A stretch of 40,120 nt of DNA from Bacteroidaceae bacterium (GTDB lineage Bacteria; Bacteroidota; Bacteroidia; Bacteroidales; Bacteroidaceae): positions 1 through 40,120 of the forward strand of contig BLLV01000058.1 of NCBI GenBank assembly GCA_011959205.1, read 5' to 3'. Position numbers and translations under genes: made by a program. The notes beneath the pieces are model-generated. The model was given only the letters and a program-made list of their open reading frames with translations, was not told the origin of the DNA and did not search any database. This document shows positions 18,030 through 26,005 of the stretch, in pieces (the first letter of the stretch is position 1; each line of letters begins with the position of its first letter).

Positions 18030-18061
18030 GGGGCTGTCCAAAAAGTGTGACAGCCCCTTTT
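18030..18061 (+). terminator. Strong terminator after the SMC operon
   Basis: GGGGCTGTC (18030-18038) pairs perfectly with GACAGCCCC (18049-18057), with the loop CAAAAAGTGT and TTTT following. It is nearly identical to the hairpin at 30619. It could also serve the minus-strand pgl operon, but the T-tract on that side is weaker. Confidence 0.85.
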
Positions 18062-18146
18062 GCTATTGTTCATTTGGGCAAGTAAAGGAGAAGGCACCGA
18101 CAGCTATCTTTCCTGTATGGTTAAGGGATTTTATGCTGAAGATTAC

Positions 18147-18240
18147 TACATCTTACTTCCTCAGGACGTACATCGCACCATAGCAAGATGTACATCGCAC
18201 TACAGTAAGACGTACATCGCACTGCCGTAAGATGTAATAA
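18147..18240. repeat. Three 22-bp tandem repeats framed by an inverted repeat
   Basis: Units at 18164-18185, 18186-18207 and 18208-18229 share the core ACGTACATCGCAC or ATGTACATCGCAC, followed by a partial unit AGATGTAATAA. The middle unit contains the perfect palindrome GATGTACATC. The array is framed by TACATCTTAC (18147-18156) and its exact complement GTAAGATGTA (18227-18236). The function is unknown; it could be a folded RNA, a protein-binding array, or a strain-variable minisatellite. Confidence 0.75.
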
Positions 18241-18349
18241 CCAGAAGAAAGAAAAGCTTTAATGATACAGAAGAAAGGCCTTAGCAATAAGGGCAAAATG
18301 GCAAAGCAAAAAGATGAAACAAATTTTCGTATGAGATTTTATAGAAACA

Positions 18350-19054
18350 TTATGATACCGGAGATGCATACAGCAGCGGATTGCGTGCACGATGCCACAC
18401 ATAAGACGCCGGAAACACCTCTGCATTCCGCACATCAAGAACCTGTTTCAAGATAGAGCATTTGCCTTCCCCCGCCACCAAAAAACAAGTATGCCGTGCC
18501 CGGATCATGGGAAGCCCTGTCATACATATACGTACCGTTTGATTATAAGGATTGACGGACACACCATACGGTTCCCCGGCAGTAAGAAGCTCCTGACGGC
18601 CGGGGAAAATGGATGAGGTATGTCCGTCCTCTCCTATCCCTAATAATACAAAATCAAAAACAGGCACACCGCCTACGGTCGGAACGGTGGTCTTGACTAT
18701 GGAAGAATATTGTTTGGTTTCTTCTTCAGGAACCCCCTCACCCACAATACGGTAGTAATGACTGGATGGCATCTCTATTTTACTAAGCAGCAAACGGTTT
18801 GCCAGGCCAAAGTTGCTCTGCTCATCGCCAGGAGGCACGCAGCGCTCGTCCACCCAATAGAAATAAATACGGAACCAAGGGGTATATGCGGCATATTCAC
18901 GCTCCCAAACCTCGAAAAGTGTGGCAGGAGTAGTTCCTCCGGAAAGAGCAATGGTAAAAGGGCGTCCAGGCTCTTTATCCATTGCTTCCAATATGTGAGT
19001 TATCAAGGCTTGCGACGCTTGTACAGGCGACGCATATAAGTTACTGTCAATCAT
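18350..19054 (-). CDS. pgl: 6-phosphogluconolactonase
   Basis: This 234-residue enzyme hydrolyses 6-phosphoglucono-1,5-lactone to 6-phosphogluconate, the second step of the oxidative pentose-phosphate pathway. It belongs to the DevB/SOL family (glucosamine-6-phosphate isomerase fold). Typical blocks are the early phosphate-binding LSGGTTPATLFEVW, the DERCVPPGDEQSNFGLA loop with the conserved VDER, and the GIGEDGHTSSIFPG catalytic region. It is the last gene of the minus-strand operon gnd-zwf-pgl, 47 bases after zwf. The tail ends at the tandem-repeat spacer. Confidence 0.95.
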   Translation of the reverse strand: MIDSNLYASPVQASQALITHILEAMDKEPGRPFTIALSGGTTPATLFEVWEREYAAYTPWFRIYFYWVDERCVPPGDEQSNFGLANRLLLSKIEMPSSHYYRIVGEGVPEEETKQYSSIVKTTVPTVGGVPVFDFVLLGIGEDGHTSSIFPGRQELLTAGEPYGVSVNPYNQTVRICMTGLPMIRARHTCFLVAGEGKCSILKQVLDVRNAEVFPASYVWHRARNPLLYASPVS

Positions 19055-19101
19055 GCTATTTACTATTTATCACTTAGAGTTTGCTGTTTAAAACTTAAAA
19101 C

Positions 19102-20610
19102 TTACAATTTACAGTATAGGTTGGAATGCGTCAGATTCTTACACGGATTGGTCCATTCGGCATGACTGCGGTTGATCAACACGTCCGCTTCTTTCGGCCC
19201 CCATGTTCCTGCGGGATATCCGTAAAGAGGAGTATCGGGATGCTTTTTCCAATAATCCAGAATTTTGTCGAAATATGTCCAGCTCTCATCCACGGCATCG
19301 GAACGGGTAAAGAGTGTAGGATCACCCGCCAGACTGTCCTCCAGCAGGCGGACGTATGCATCACCCGTCTCCTGATCGTGCTGGCCATAGCTGAAGTCCA
19401 TCTCCATGGTTCCCATATAGAAACCGGCACCGGGTTCCTTCATGGCTATGCGCTGAAGAATTCCCTCATCGGGCTGAATACGGATAATCAGTTCCTCACC
19501 TTTGTACAAGCCTTCCTTCATTTGGAACATCTGCATAGGAGCAGGTTTGAAATGAACCACAATTTCGGTCACCTTGGTAGGCATCTGCTTTCCGGTACGG
19601 ATATAAAAAGGCACTCCCTGCCAACGCCAGTTGTCCACATACAGGCACATCGCCACGTAGGTATCTGTACGGGAATCAGGACGAACATTCTTTTCTTCAC
19701 GATAACCGATGCGGTCGTCACCGGCAATATATTGTCCGCGGATGACATTATCACGGATATACTCATCAGTCAGCGGACGAAGGGATTGGTACACCTTGAT
19801 CACCTCGTTACGGAAACCATTCTTATCAAACTTGGCAGGCGGCTCCATGGCAGTAATGGCAAGCAACTGCATCAAGTGGTTCTGTACCATATCGCGCAGC
19901 ACTCCCGCCCCGTCATAATATCCTCCGCGAGTACCTATACCCATATTTTCCACCGCAGTGATTTCTACATAATCTATATAGTTACGGTTCCATATCGGTT
20001 CGTAAATAGTACTTCCAAAACGGGTCACCATAATATTCTGCACCGTTTCCTTGCCCAAAAAATGGTCGATGCGGTAGATATCCTCTTCTTTAAAATAAGC
20101 GGCATAGATCTTATTCAATTTCTGAGCGGAAGCCAAGTCGTATCCGAAAGGCTTCTCGACAATGATACGCTTTAATCCGGGCTTTTTCAACAAGCCCGCA
20201 TCATGCAGACATTTCGGAATCAACTCATAAAGCAAGGGCGGTGTTGCCAGATAGAACAAATAGTTCCCATTATTCTCATATTGAGGCGAAAGCTCCTTCA
20301 GACGGTCGTTCAACAGAAAATAAGTGGTTTCGTCAGCCGGGTCCATGGACTGGTAATGAACAGTAGAGAGAAAATCGTCCAATGTTTCCATTTCCTCTTT
20401 AGTAAGAGAACCGGATTTTATCAGTTCTTCTTTCAGATAGGCACGATAGGTTTCGTCCGTGTATGCAGTTCGGGCACAGCCGATAATGGCAAAATGCTCA
20501 GGGAAGCGTTTCCCGTTATGTATCTTTATCAAGGCAGGCATCAGTTTGCGCCGGGTTAAATCACCGGACGCACCGAAGATGACCAAAAATAAGCTATGTG
20601 GTAAACTCAT
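19102..20610 (-). CDS. zwf: Glucose-6-phosphate 1-dehydrogenase
   Basis: This 502-residue dehydrogenase oxidises glucose-6-phosphate to 6-phosphogluconolactone with reduction of NADP+ (or NAD+). The N-terminal nucleotide-binding motif is GASGDLTRRKLMPAL at about residues 13-27. The catalytic motif RIDHFLGKETVQNIMVTRF lies near residue 180, and the EKPFGYD block precedes it. Length fits bacterial G6PDH (about 490-510). It is transcribed between gnd (45 bases upstream) and pgl, giving the three consecutive oxidative steps of the pathway and supplying NADPH and pentoses. Confidence 0.97.
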   Translation of the reverse strand: MSLPHSLFLVIFGASGDLTRRKLMPALIKIHNGKRFPEHFAIIGCARTAYTDETYRAYLKEELIKSGSLTKEEMETLDDFLSTVHYQSMDPADETTYFLLNDRLKELSPQYENNGNYLFYLATPPLLYELIPKCLHDAGLLKKPGLKRIIVEKPFGYDLASAQKLNKIYAAYFKEEDIYRIDHFLGKETVQNIMVTRFGSTIYEPIWNRNYIDYVEITAVENMGIGTRGGYYDGAGVLRDMVQNHLMQLLAITAMEPPAKFDKNGFRNEVIKVYQSLRPLTDEYIRDNVIRGQYIAGDDRIGYREEKNVRPDSRTDTYVAMCLYVDNWRWQGVPFYIRTGKQMPTKVTEIVVHFKPAPMQMFQMKEGLYKGEELIIRIQPDEGILQRIAMKEPGAGFYMGTMEMDFSYGQHDQETGDAYVRLLEDSLAGDPTLFTRSDAVDESWTYFDKILDYWKKHPDTPLYGYPAGTWGPKEADVLINRSHAEWTNPCKNLTHSNLYCKL

Positions 20611-20655
20611 GATTCTTTTTTTTAATGAATGTATAATGCTTTGCGTTGCAACGTA

Positions 20656-22092
20656 TCAATAGTTGTTTTCCCAATGTTCGTGGAAAAATTCTCCCCGTGG
20701 ACTGTCCACACGCTCGAAGGTATGGGCACCGAAATAATCACGCATCGCCTGAATCATATTGGCTGAGGAATGACGGGTGGTCAGCCCCAGAAAATAATTC
20801 AATGCCGCGGAAAGCACAGGCACCGCCAAGCCTTCTTTCAACAGGACACCGATGTATTTCTTCCACGCAGGCAGGGCTTCCGCCACTTCCCTACCGAAAC
20901 GCTCGTCCAGCAACAGATGTGACAAACCCGGCGCACGGCGATAGGCTTCGGCGATGTCGTTCAGGAAAGCAGAACGGATAATGCATCCGGCGCGCCACAA
21001 CAGAGCGATGGTGGAAAGATTCAACTTCCAGCCATATTGCTCGCTGGCTGTGCGCATCAGAGCAAACCCTTGCGCATAACCTGTCACACGGGCTGCATAC
21101 AAGGTGCTCTCCAACCCGGCCACCGTATCCTGGTAATTATATACCGGATGATTCTCCACATGTATATAATGTTTGGACATCAACACGCGCAAGTTCTTCT
21201 CTGCCGACAGGTTACGGGCAAAAACTGCCTCGGCAATCACGTCCAGCGGTATATTGAGTTGCAGGGAGTTAATGACACTCCAGCGACCCGTTCCTTTTTG
21301 TCCGGCAACATCCAGAATGCTGTCGAGCAAATAACCGCCTCCTTGTTCTTTGTGACGAAGAATGTCCGAAGTTATCTCTATCAGATAACTGTGCAGGCGC
21401 CCTTTGTCCCATTGTTTGAAAATATCTGCCATCTGTTCATTCTTCAACGCCAGCAGATGCTTCATGGCGAAATAAGTTTCAGCTATCAACTGCATATCCC
21501 CATATTCTATACCATTGTGCACCATCTTCACATAGTGGCCTGCACCGCCGGGGCCTACCCACTCGCAACACGGAGTACCATCCTCGGCTTTTGCCGCAAT
21601 ACTTTTCAGCATCGGCTGAATGACCGGCCATGCCTCTTGCGCACCACCGGGCATGATGGACGCCCCATGCAAAGCACCTTCCTCACCTCCTGAAATACCG
21701 CAACCCACAAAGTACATTCCTTTATCATAAAGTTCTTTCACACGGCGTTCCGTATCTTCATAATAAGAATTCCCTCCATCTATGATAATATCGCCTTTAT
21801 CCAGCAAATGGCTCAGTTTGCCTGTCAGGTCATCGACGGCAGAGCCCGCCTGTACCATCAGCAGAATGACACGCGGAGTTTTCAGTGCTTCTACAAAATC
21901 TGTCAGTTCATTACTTCCTATAATGCCTTTGCCCCTGGCACGGTTGGCTATAAAGTTATCTACTACATTTTCCTCTTTTCCGGGAACGGTACGGTTCCAT
22001 ACTACCACCTTCCATCCCTTGTTAGCGAGATTCAGAGCAAGGTTCTGCCCCATCACGCCCAATCCGATTAATCCGATATCTGCCTTTTCCAT
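20656..22092 (-). CDS. gnd: 6-phosphogluconate dehydrogenase, decarboxylating
   Basis: This 478-residue enzyme oxidatively decarboxylates 6-phosphogluconate to ribulose-5-phosphate. The Rossmann motif GLGVMGQNLALNLANKGW is at the N-terminus (residues about 10-27), and the next cofactor loop is VVWNRT. The catalytic region shows GPGGAGHYVKMVHNGIEYGDMQ with the conserved lysine and the asparagine after HN. The C-terminal tail ends with the substrate-binding block RVDSPRGEFFHEHW. It is the first gene of the minus-strand operon and starts 84 bases from the divergent symporter gene. No clean TAnnTTTG box is seen upstream on the minus strand. Confidence 0.97.
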   Translation of the reverse strand: MEKADIGLIGLGVMGQNLALNLANKGWKVVVWNRTVPGKEENVVDNFIANRARGKGIIGSNELTDFVEALKTPRVILLMVQAGSAVDDLTGKLSHLLDKGDIIIDGGNSYYEDTERRVKELYDKGMYFVGCGISGGEEGALHGASIMPGGAQEAWPVIQPMLKSIAAKAEDGTPCCEWVGPGGAGHYVKMVHNGIEYGDMQLIAETYFAMKHLLALKNEQMADIFKQWDKGRLHSYLIEITSDILRHKEQGGGYLLDSILDVAGQKGTGRWSVINSLQLNIPLDVIAEAVFARNLSAEKNLRVLMSKHYIHVENHPVYNYQDTVAGLESTLYAARVTGYAQGFALMRTASEQYGWKLNLSTIALLWRAGCIIRSAFLNDIAEAYRRAPGLSHLLLDERFGREVAEALPAWKKYIGVLLKEGLAVPVLSAALNYFLGLTTRHSSANMIQAMRDYFGAHTFERVDSPRGEFFHEHWENNY

Positions 22093-22144
22093 AAATTGTT
22101 CTTTGAATATTTAACAATTTGATAGGTTATTTGTTCAATAATTC

Positions 22145-22152
22145 TATCTTTG
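22145..22152 (+). promoter_or_regulatory. Bacteroidota -7 box for the DAACS symporter
   Basis: TATCTTTG matches the consensus 24 bases before the ATG at 22177. A TTTG at 22118-22121 could be the -33 element but the spacing (23 bases) is longer than usual. Confidence 0.55.
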
Positions 22153-22176
22153 CAACCAGAACAAGAACACATTATC

Positions 22177-23355
22177 ATGAAAAGGTTAAAAATAGGCTTA
22201 TTAGCCCGGATTATCATTGCCATCGCATTGGGTATAGGATTCGGAAATATTCTTCCCGGCGGACTGGTCAGAGTATTTGTAACTTTCAACGGAATCTTCA
22301 GCGAGTTTCTGGGTTTCATCATTCCGTTAATTATTCTCGGGTTGGTAACCCCCGCCATTGCCGATATCGGCAAAGAGGCGGGAAAGATGCTGGTGATAAC
22401 GACACTGGTGGCATATAGTGCCACCCTGTTCTCCGGCTTCCTGTCTTATTTCACCGGAGTGACTTTTTTCCCTTCCATGATTAGCCCGGGAGCACCGATA
22501 GAACAAATCAGCGAAGCGCATGATGTTTTCCCGTTCTTCACCGTAGCCATCCCTCCGGTGATGAATGTAATGACTTCCTTGATTCTGGCCTTCACACTGG
22601 GTCTGGGCATCGCACATCTGGAAAGTGCAGCGCTGAAAAACGTGTGTAATGATTTCAAAGATATCATAGTCAAGACCATTCAGACGGTTATTCTTCCCCT
22701 ATTACCTATTTATATATTCGGTATATTCTTGAATATGACTCATTCGGGACAGGTATATAATATTCTGATGGTATTTATCAAAATCATCGGGGTCATCTTC
22801 CTGCTCCACATCTTCCTGCTGGTTTTTCAGTATTCCATTGCAGCACTGTTTGTGCGCCGGAATCCGTTCAAGTTACTGGGACGGATGATGCCCGCCTATT
22901 TCACGGCATTGGGCACACAGTCATCGGCAGCCACCATTCCGGTAACCTTACGGCAGAGTGTCAAGAACGGGGTCACGGAGGATATAGCCGGATTTGTCAT
23001 TCCGCTATGCGCCACGATTCATCTGTCGGGAAGCACGTTGAAAATTGTTGCTTGTGCACTGGCGTTAATGATTATGCAGGGAATGCCTTTTGATTTCCCC
23101 ATGTTTGCAGGATTCATCTTCATGCTGGGAATTACGATGGTAGCCGCACCGGGCGTACCGGGAGGAGCCATCATGGCCGCATTGGGCATCTTGTCTTCCA
23201 TGCTGGGATTCGGAGAAAGCGAACAGGCTTTGATGATAGCGCTTTACATTGCCATGGATAGTTTCGGAACTGCTTGTAATGTGACGGGAGACGGGGCTAT
23301 CGCCTTGATTATTGATAAGTTTTTCGGAAAGAAAGATCTCCGGCCCATACAATAA
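22177..23355 (+). CDS. Dicarboxylate/amino acid:cation symporter (DAACS family)
   Basis: The protein has 392 residues if it starts at the ATG at 22177; a TTG at 22150 lies inside the promoter box and is unlikely. It is a multi-spanning inner-membrane carrier of the glutamate/aspartate/serine symporter family. Family marks are the hairpin-1 serine-rich loop GTQSSAATIPVTL, the hairpin-2 region APGVPGGAIMAA, and TACNVTGDGAIALII in helix 8 where the substrate-binding aspartate is expected. It likely takes up an acidic or small neutral amino acid or a C4-dicarboxylate with sodium or protons. It is divergent from gnd and convergent with a Dcu transporter. Confidence 0.9.
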   Translation: MKRLKIGLLARIIIAIALGIGFGNILPGGLVRVFVTFNGIFSEFLGFIIPLIILGLVTPAIADIGKEAGKMLVITTLVAYSATLFSGFLSYFTGVTFFPSMISPGAPIEQISEAHDVFPFFTVAIPPVMNVMTSLILAFTLGLGIAHLESAALKNVCNDFKDIIVKTIQTVILPLLPIYIFGIFLNMTHSGQVYNILMVFIKIIGVIFLLHIFLLVFQYSIAALFVRRNPFKLLGRMMPAYFTALGTQSSAATIPVTLRQSVKNGVTEDIAGFVIPLCATIHLSGSTLKIVACALALMIMQGMPFDFPMFAGFIFMLGITMVAAPGVPGGAIMAALGILSSMLGFGESEQALMIALYIAMDSFGTACNVTGDGAIALIIDKFFGKKDLRPIQ

Positions 23356-23375
23356 ATATTCCCGAATCAGATAAA

Positions 23376-23397
23376 GGCAGGCAACAAGTTGCCTGCC
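23376..23397. terminator. Bidirectional terminator between convergent transporters
   Basis: GGCAGGCAA (23376-23384) pairs perfectly with TTGCCTGCC (23389-23397) around a four-base loop. A short T-tract follows on the minus strand (TTTAT). It lies between the stops of the symporter and the Dcu gene and probably serves both. Confidence 0.65.
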
Positions 23398-23436
23398 CAC
23401 TTTCCATAACAGACTAAAAGGGAAGTAAAAAAATAA

Positions 23437-24735
23437 TTAGAACACTTGTATCAATAACAGACCTACTACAATAGAAACAATGGTAGCCACCAGCCCGGGC
23501 ATCATGAACGAGTGATTCAAAACCCATTTTCCAATGCCCGTTGTTCCTGTACGGTCAAAGTTTATGGCTGCCACCACTGTAGGATAATTAGGAATAAAGA
23601 AATATCCGTTGACAGCAGGAAACAAAGCGATTAACATCATCGGGGAAATGCCCAGTGCTATTCCTAACGGTACAATGGCACGCACCGTAGCTGCCTGGCT
23701 ATAAAGCAAAATAGACATGACAAACAATGCCAGCCCAAACAACCAGGGCATCTGACGCACAATCCCCTCAATAGAGCCTGTCAGTTCTGTAATGTTTCCA
23801 TTGATAAAGGTGTCCCCCATCCATGCAATACCGAAAATAGCGATTACCGCCTGCATCCCGGCAGGAAACACACTGCCTTGTGTAGCCTTGATTCCATCGG
23901 TACGCGAAACGAGGAGAATAGCCGCTGCCGCACACAGCATCAGGATTTCAATAATGGAAGGCATATCCAAAGCCGTACCATTGAACACAGGACGTATGGC
24001 GGGAATAGAACCGAACAATACAATCAGCAACGTGGCGGCAATAAAGATGATCACCGATATACGGGCATGAAACATATTCTTCACATCATTCAACTCCACA
24101 TGTTTTGTATCAATCATTCCGGTTTCCAGGCGGCGCAAGTATTCGGGGTCTTCCAACAACTCCTTGCCCACCTTTTTTGAAAGGAAAGCACCTACCAGCA
24201 CACCGATTAACGTAGCAGGAATGGTAATCTTCAGAATATCAAACAAAGTAATGTCAAATCCTGTCAGCAATCCCAGCAACGCTACGGTAGCGGCAGAGAT
24301 AGGACTGGCGGTAATAGCCTGCTGAGAAGCGATAACAGCAATGCCTAAAGGACGTTCGGGACGGATTTTAGTCTCCATAGCCACCTCGGCTATGACAGGA
24401 AGCACAGAGTAAGCCACATGCCCCGTACCTGCTACAAAAGTAAACAGATAAGTAACCAACGGACTCAGGATAGTTACCTGTGAAGGGTTACGACGCAACA
24501 ACCGTTCTGCTAGTTTCACCATATAGTCCAGTCCGCCGGCAGCCTGCATACAAGAGGCGGCTGAGATGACAGCAACAATCATCAACATCACATCAATAGG
24601 TGGAGCAGTAGGCTGAAGTCCGAAAACAAAAGTCAATATGGCAAGGCCCACACCCCCCATCACTCCCAGTCCGATACCTCCCAGACGGGCACCTACAATA
24701 ATAGCAACAAGTACAAATAGCAGTTGTAATAACAT
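23437..24735 (-). CDS. Anaerobic C4-dicarboxylate transporter (Dcu family)
   Basis: With the start at 24735 the protein is 432 residues, close to DcuA/DcuB (433-446). It is very hydrophobic, with ten or more membrane segments. The N-terminal GARLGGIGLGVMGGVGLAIL, the PPIDVMLMIVAVISAASCMQAAGGLDY block and TYLFTFVAGTGHVAYSVLPVI are family hallmarks. Dcu proteins exchange fumarate, malate or aspartate for succinate during fumarate respiration, which fits an anaerobe that excretes succinate. Whether it is DcuA or DcuB cannot be settled here. The frame runs to 24780, but a promoter box at 24778-24785 makes the downstream ATG the real start. Confidence 0.93.
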   Translation of the reverse strand: MLLQLLFVLVAIIVGARLGGIGLGVMGGVGLAILTFVFGLQPTAPPIDVMLMIVAVISAASCMQAAGGLDYMVKLAERLLRRNPSQVTILSPLVTYLFTFVAGTGHVAYSVLPVIAEVAMETKIRPERPLGIAVIASQQAITASPISAATVALLGLLTGFDITLFDILKITIPATLIGVLVGAFLSKKVGKELLEDPEYLRRLETGMIDTKHVELNDVKNMFHARISVIIFIAATLLIVLFGSIPAIRPVFNGTALDMPSIIEILMLCAAAAILLVSRTDGIKATQGSVFPAGMQAVIAIFGIAWMGDTFINGNITELTGSIEGIVRQMPWLFGLALFVMSILLYSQAATVRAIVPLGIALGISPMMLIALFPAVNGYFFIPNYPTVVAAINFDRTGTTGIGKWVLNHSFMMPGLVATIVSIVVGLLLIQVF

Positions 24736-24777
24736 GGTTTTTATCCGTTTATAAATATACAAATTTAATTCCGAGAA

Positions 24778-24785
24778 CAAAGATA
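24778..24785 (-). promoter_or_regulatory. Bacteroidota -7 box for the Dcu transporter
   Basis: The complement reads TATCTTTG, 42 bases before the ATG at 24735. It overlaps the most upstream possible start of the frame, which is therefore rejected. Confidence 0.6.
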
Positions 24786-24985
24786 GACCATTTCTATTCT
24801 AGAAACCTTAAAATTTCTAAGAATTTTTCCTTTTTTCACTACTGCCCCCCAAAAACATTCAATCTAAATTCGTTGTTTTGTATAATGTGCTGATATGCTA
24901 ATTTGCCAATATATTAATTAGCTGCGCTATATGCCACATAGTCATTAACACATCAGCAAATTGACAAATTATTAAATGATGATAT

Positions 24986-25936
24986 ATGAACAGAATTTGC
25001 AATCTTTTCGGAATAAAGTATCCCATCATACAGGGAGGGATGGCATGGTGTAGCGGCTGGCGGCTAACCTCCGCAGTAAGTAATGCCGGAGGACTGGGGC
25101 TGATAGGAGCAGGCTCCATGCATCCCGAAACCTTACGCGAACACATACAGAAATGCAAAGCGGCGACAGACAAGCCTTTCGGAGTAAACATTCCGCTGAT
25201 GTACCCCGAAATAAATATCCTGATCAATATGGTAATAGAAGAGGGTGTGAAAATAGTTTTCACCTCTGCCGGTAATCCGAAAACATGGACAGAACACCTG
25301 CATGAGCACGGCATCCTTGTGGCCCATGTAGTGGCAAGCACCAAATTTGCCGCCAAATGTGAAGAAGCAGGCGTAGATGCCATCGTAGCTGAAGGATTTG
25401 AAGCAGGAGGACATAACGGACGGGAGGAAACAACCACCCTATGTCTCATTCCGGCCGTCAGACAAATCACCACTGTGCCGTTGATGGCTGCCGGAGGCAT
25501 CGGCTCGGGAGAAAGCATACTGGCAGCTATGGCGTTGGGAGCCGACGGGGTGCAGATAGGCACGCGCTTCGCATTAACCGAAGAGAGTTCCGCTCATTTC
25601 ACATTCAAAGACCGGTGCCTGCGACTGAACGAAGGAGACACCCAACTGACGTTGAAGCAGCTCTCTCCTGTCCGACTGATCAAGAATGATTTTTTCAAAC
25701 AAGTGGAAGAAGCGGAAGCTCGTGGTGCGACAACAGATGAGCTACGCACTTTGTTAGGAAAAGGACGTGCCAAAAAAGGAATCTTTGAAGGAGATTTATT
25801 CGAAGGTGAATTGGAAATAGGACAAGTAGCATCATGCATACATAAATTGCAGACGGTAGATGAAGTGATGAAAGAACTGGTGGAAGATTTCAATGCCGCA
25901 TTAAACAGGGTCAATGAACTGAAAAGATTTATCTGA
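24986..25936 (+). CDS. FabK/nitronate monooxygenase-like FMN-dependent oxidoreductase
   Basis: This 316-residue TIM-barrel flavoprotein belongs to the 2-nitropropane dioxygenase superfamily. The FMN-binding hallmarks are the early YPIIQGGMAWCSGWRL, the VAEGFEAGGHNG loop with the catalytic histidine, and AAGGIGSGESILAAMALGADGVQIGT for phosphate binding. In this superfamily the same motifs occur in nitronate monooxygenases and in FabK, the flavin enoyl-ACP reductase that makes fatty acids in bacteria without FabI. Sequence alone favours FabK slightly. It stands alone on its strand, with a repetitive AT-rich patch before it and no recognisable -7 box. Confidence 0.85.
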   Translation: MNRICNLFGIKYPIIQGGMAWCSGWRLTSAVSNAGGLGLIGAGSMHPETLREHIQKCKAATDKPFGVNIPLMYPEINILINMVIEEGVKIVFTSAGNPKTWTEHLHEHGILVAHVVASTKFAAKCEEAGVDAIVAEGFEAGGHNGREETTTLCLIPAVRQITTVPLMAAGGIGSGESILAAMALGADGVQIGTRFALTEESSAHFTFKDRCLRLNEGDTQLTLKQLSPVRLIKNDFFKQVEEAEARGATTDELRTLLGKGRAKKGIFEGDLFEGELEIGQVASCIHKLQTVDEVMKELVEDFNAALNRVNELKRFI

Positions 25937-26005
25937 TGAAACAGATAGTGATTGATAAAAAGCTTCAATATCATATTTATGAGTTATCACCAGTTCTTCA
26001 TGTTT

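Larger units (their letters stand above)
18001..18349. other. Intergenic region between the SMC operon and pgl
   Basis: It contains the SMC operon terminator, an AT-rich spacer, a structured 22-bp tandem repeat, and a purine-rich tail. A 64-codon plus-strand frame (18262-18456) runs antisense into pgl and is judged spurious. I see no gene here. Confidence 0.55.

Noticed and set aside
18164-18240. CRISPR array
   Set aside because: The repeats are contiguous 22-bp units with no spacers, and no cas gene is present.
18262-18456. 64-codon plus-strand frame between the tandem repeat and pgl
   Set aside because: It overlaps the 3' end of pgl in antisense, has no promoter box and resembles nothing known; the second half is the complement of well-supported pgl codons.
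19126-20175. 349-codon plus-strand frame opposite zwf
   Set aside because: Zwf on the other strand is certain from its motifs; the antisense frame is a by-product of codon bias and lacks its own signals.
22150-22176. TTG start for the DAACS symporter
   Set aside because: It lies inside the TATCTTTG promoter box; the ATG at 22177 opens directly into the first membrane helix.
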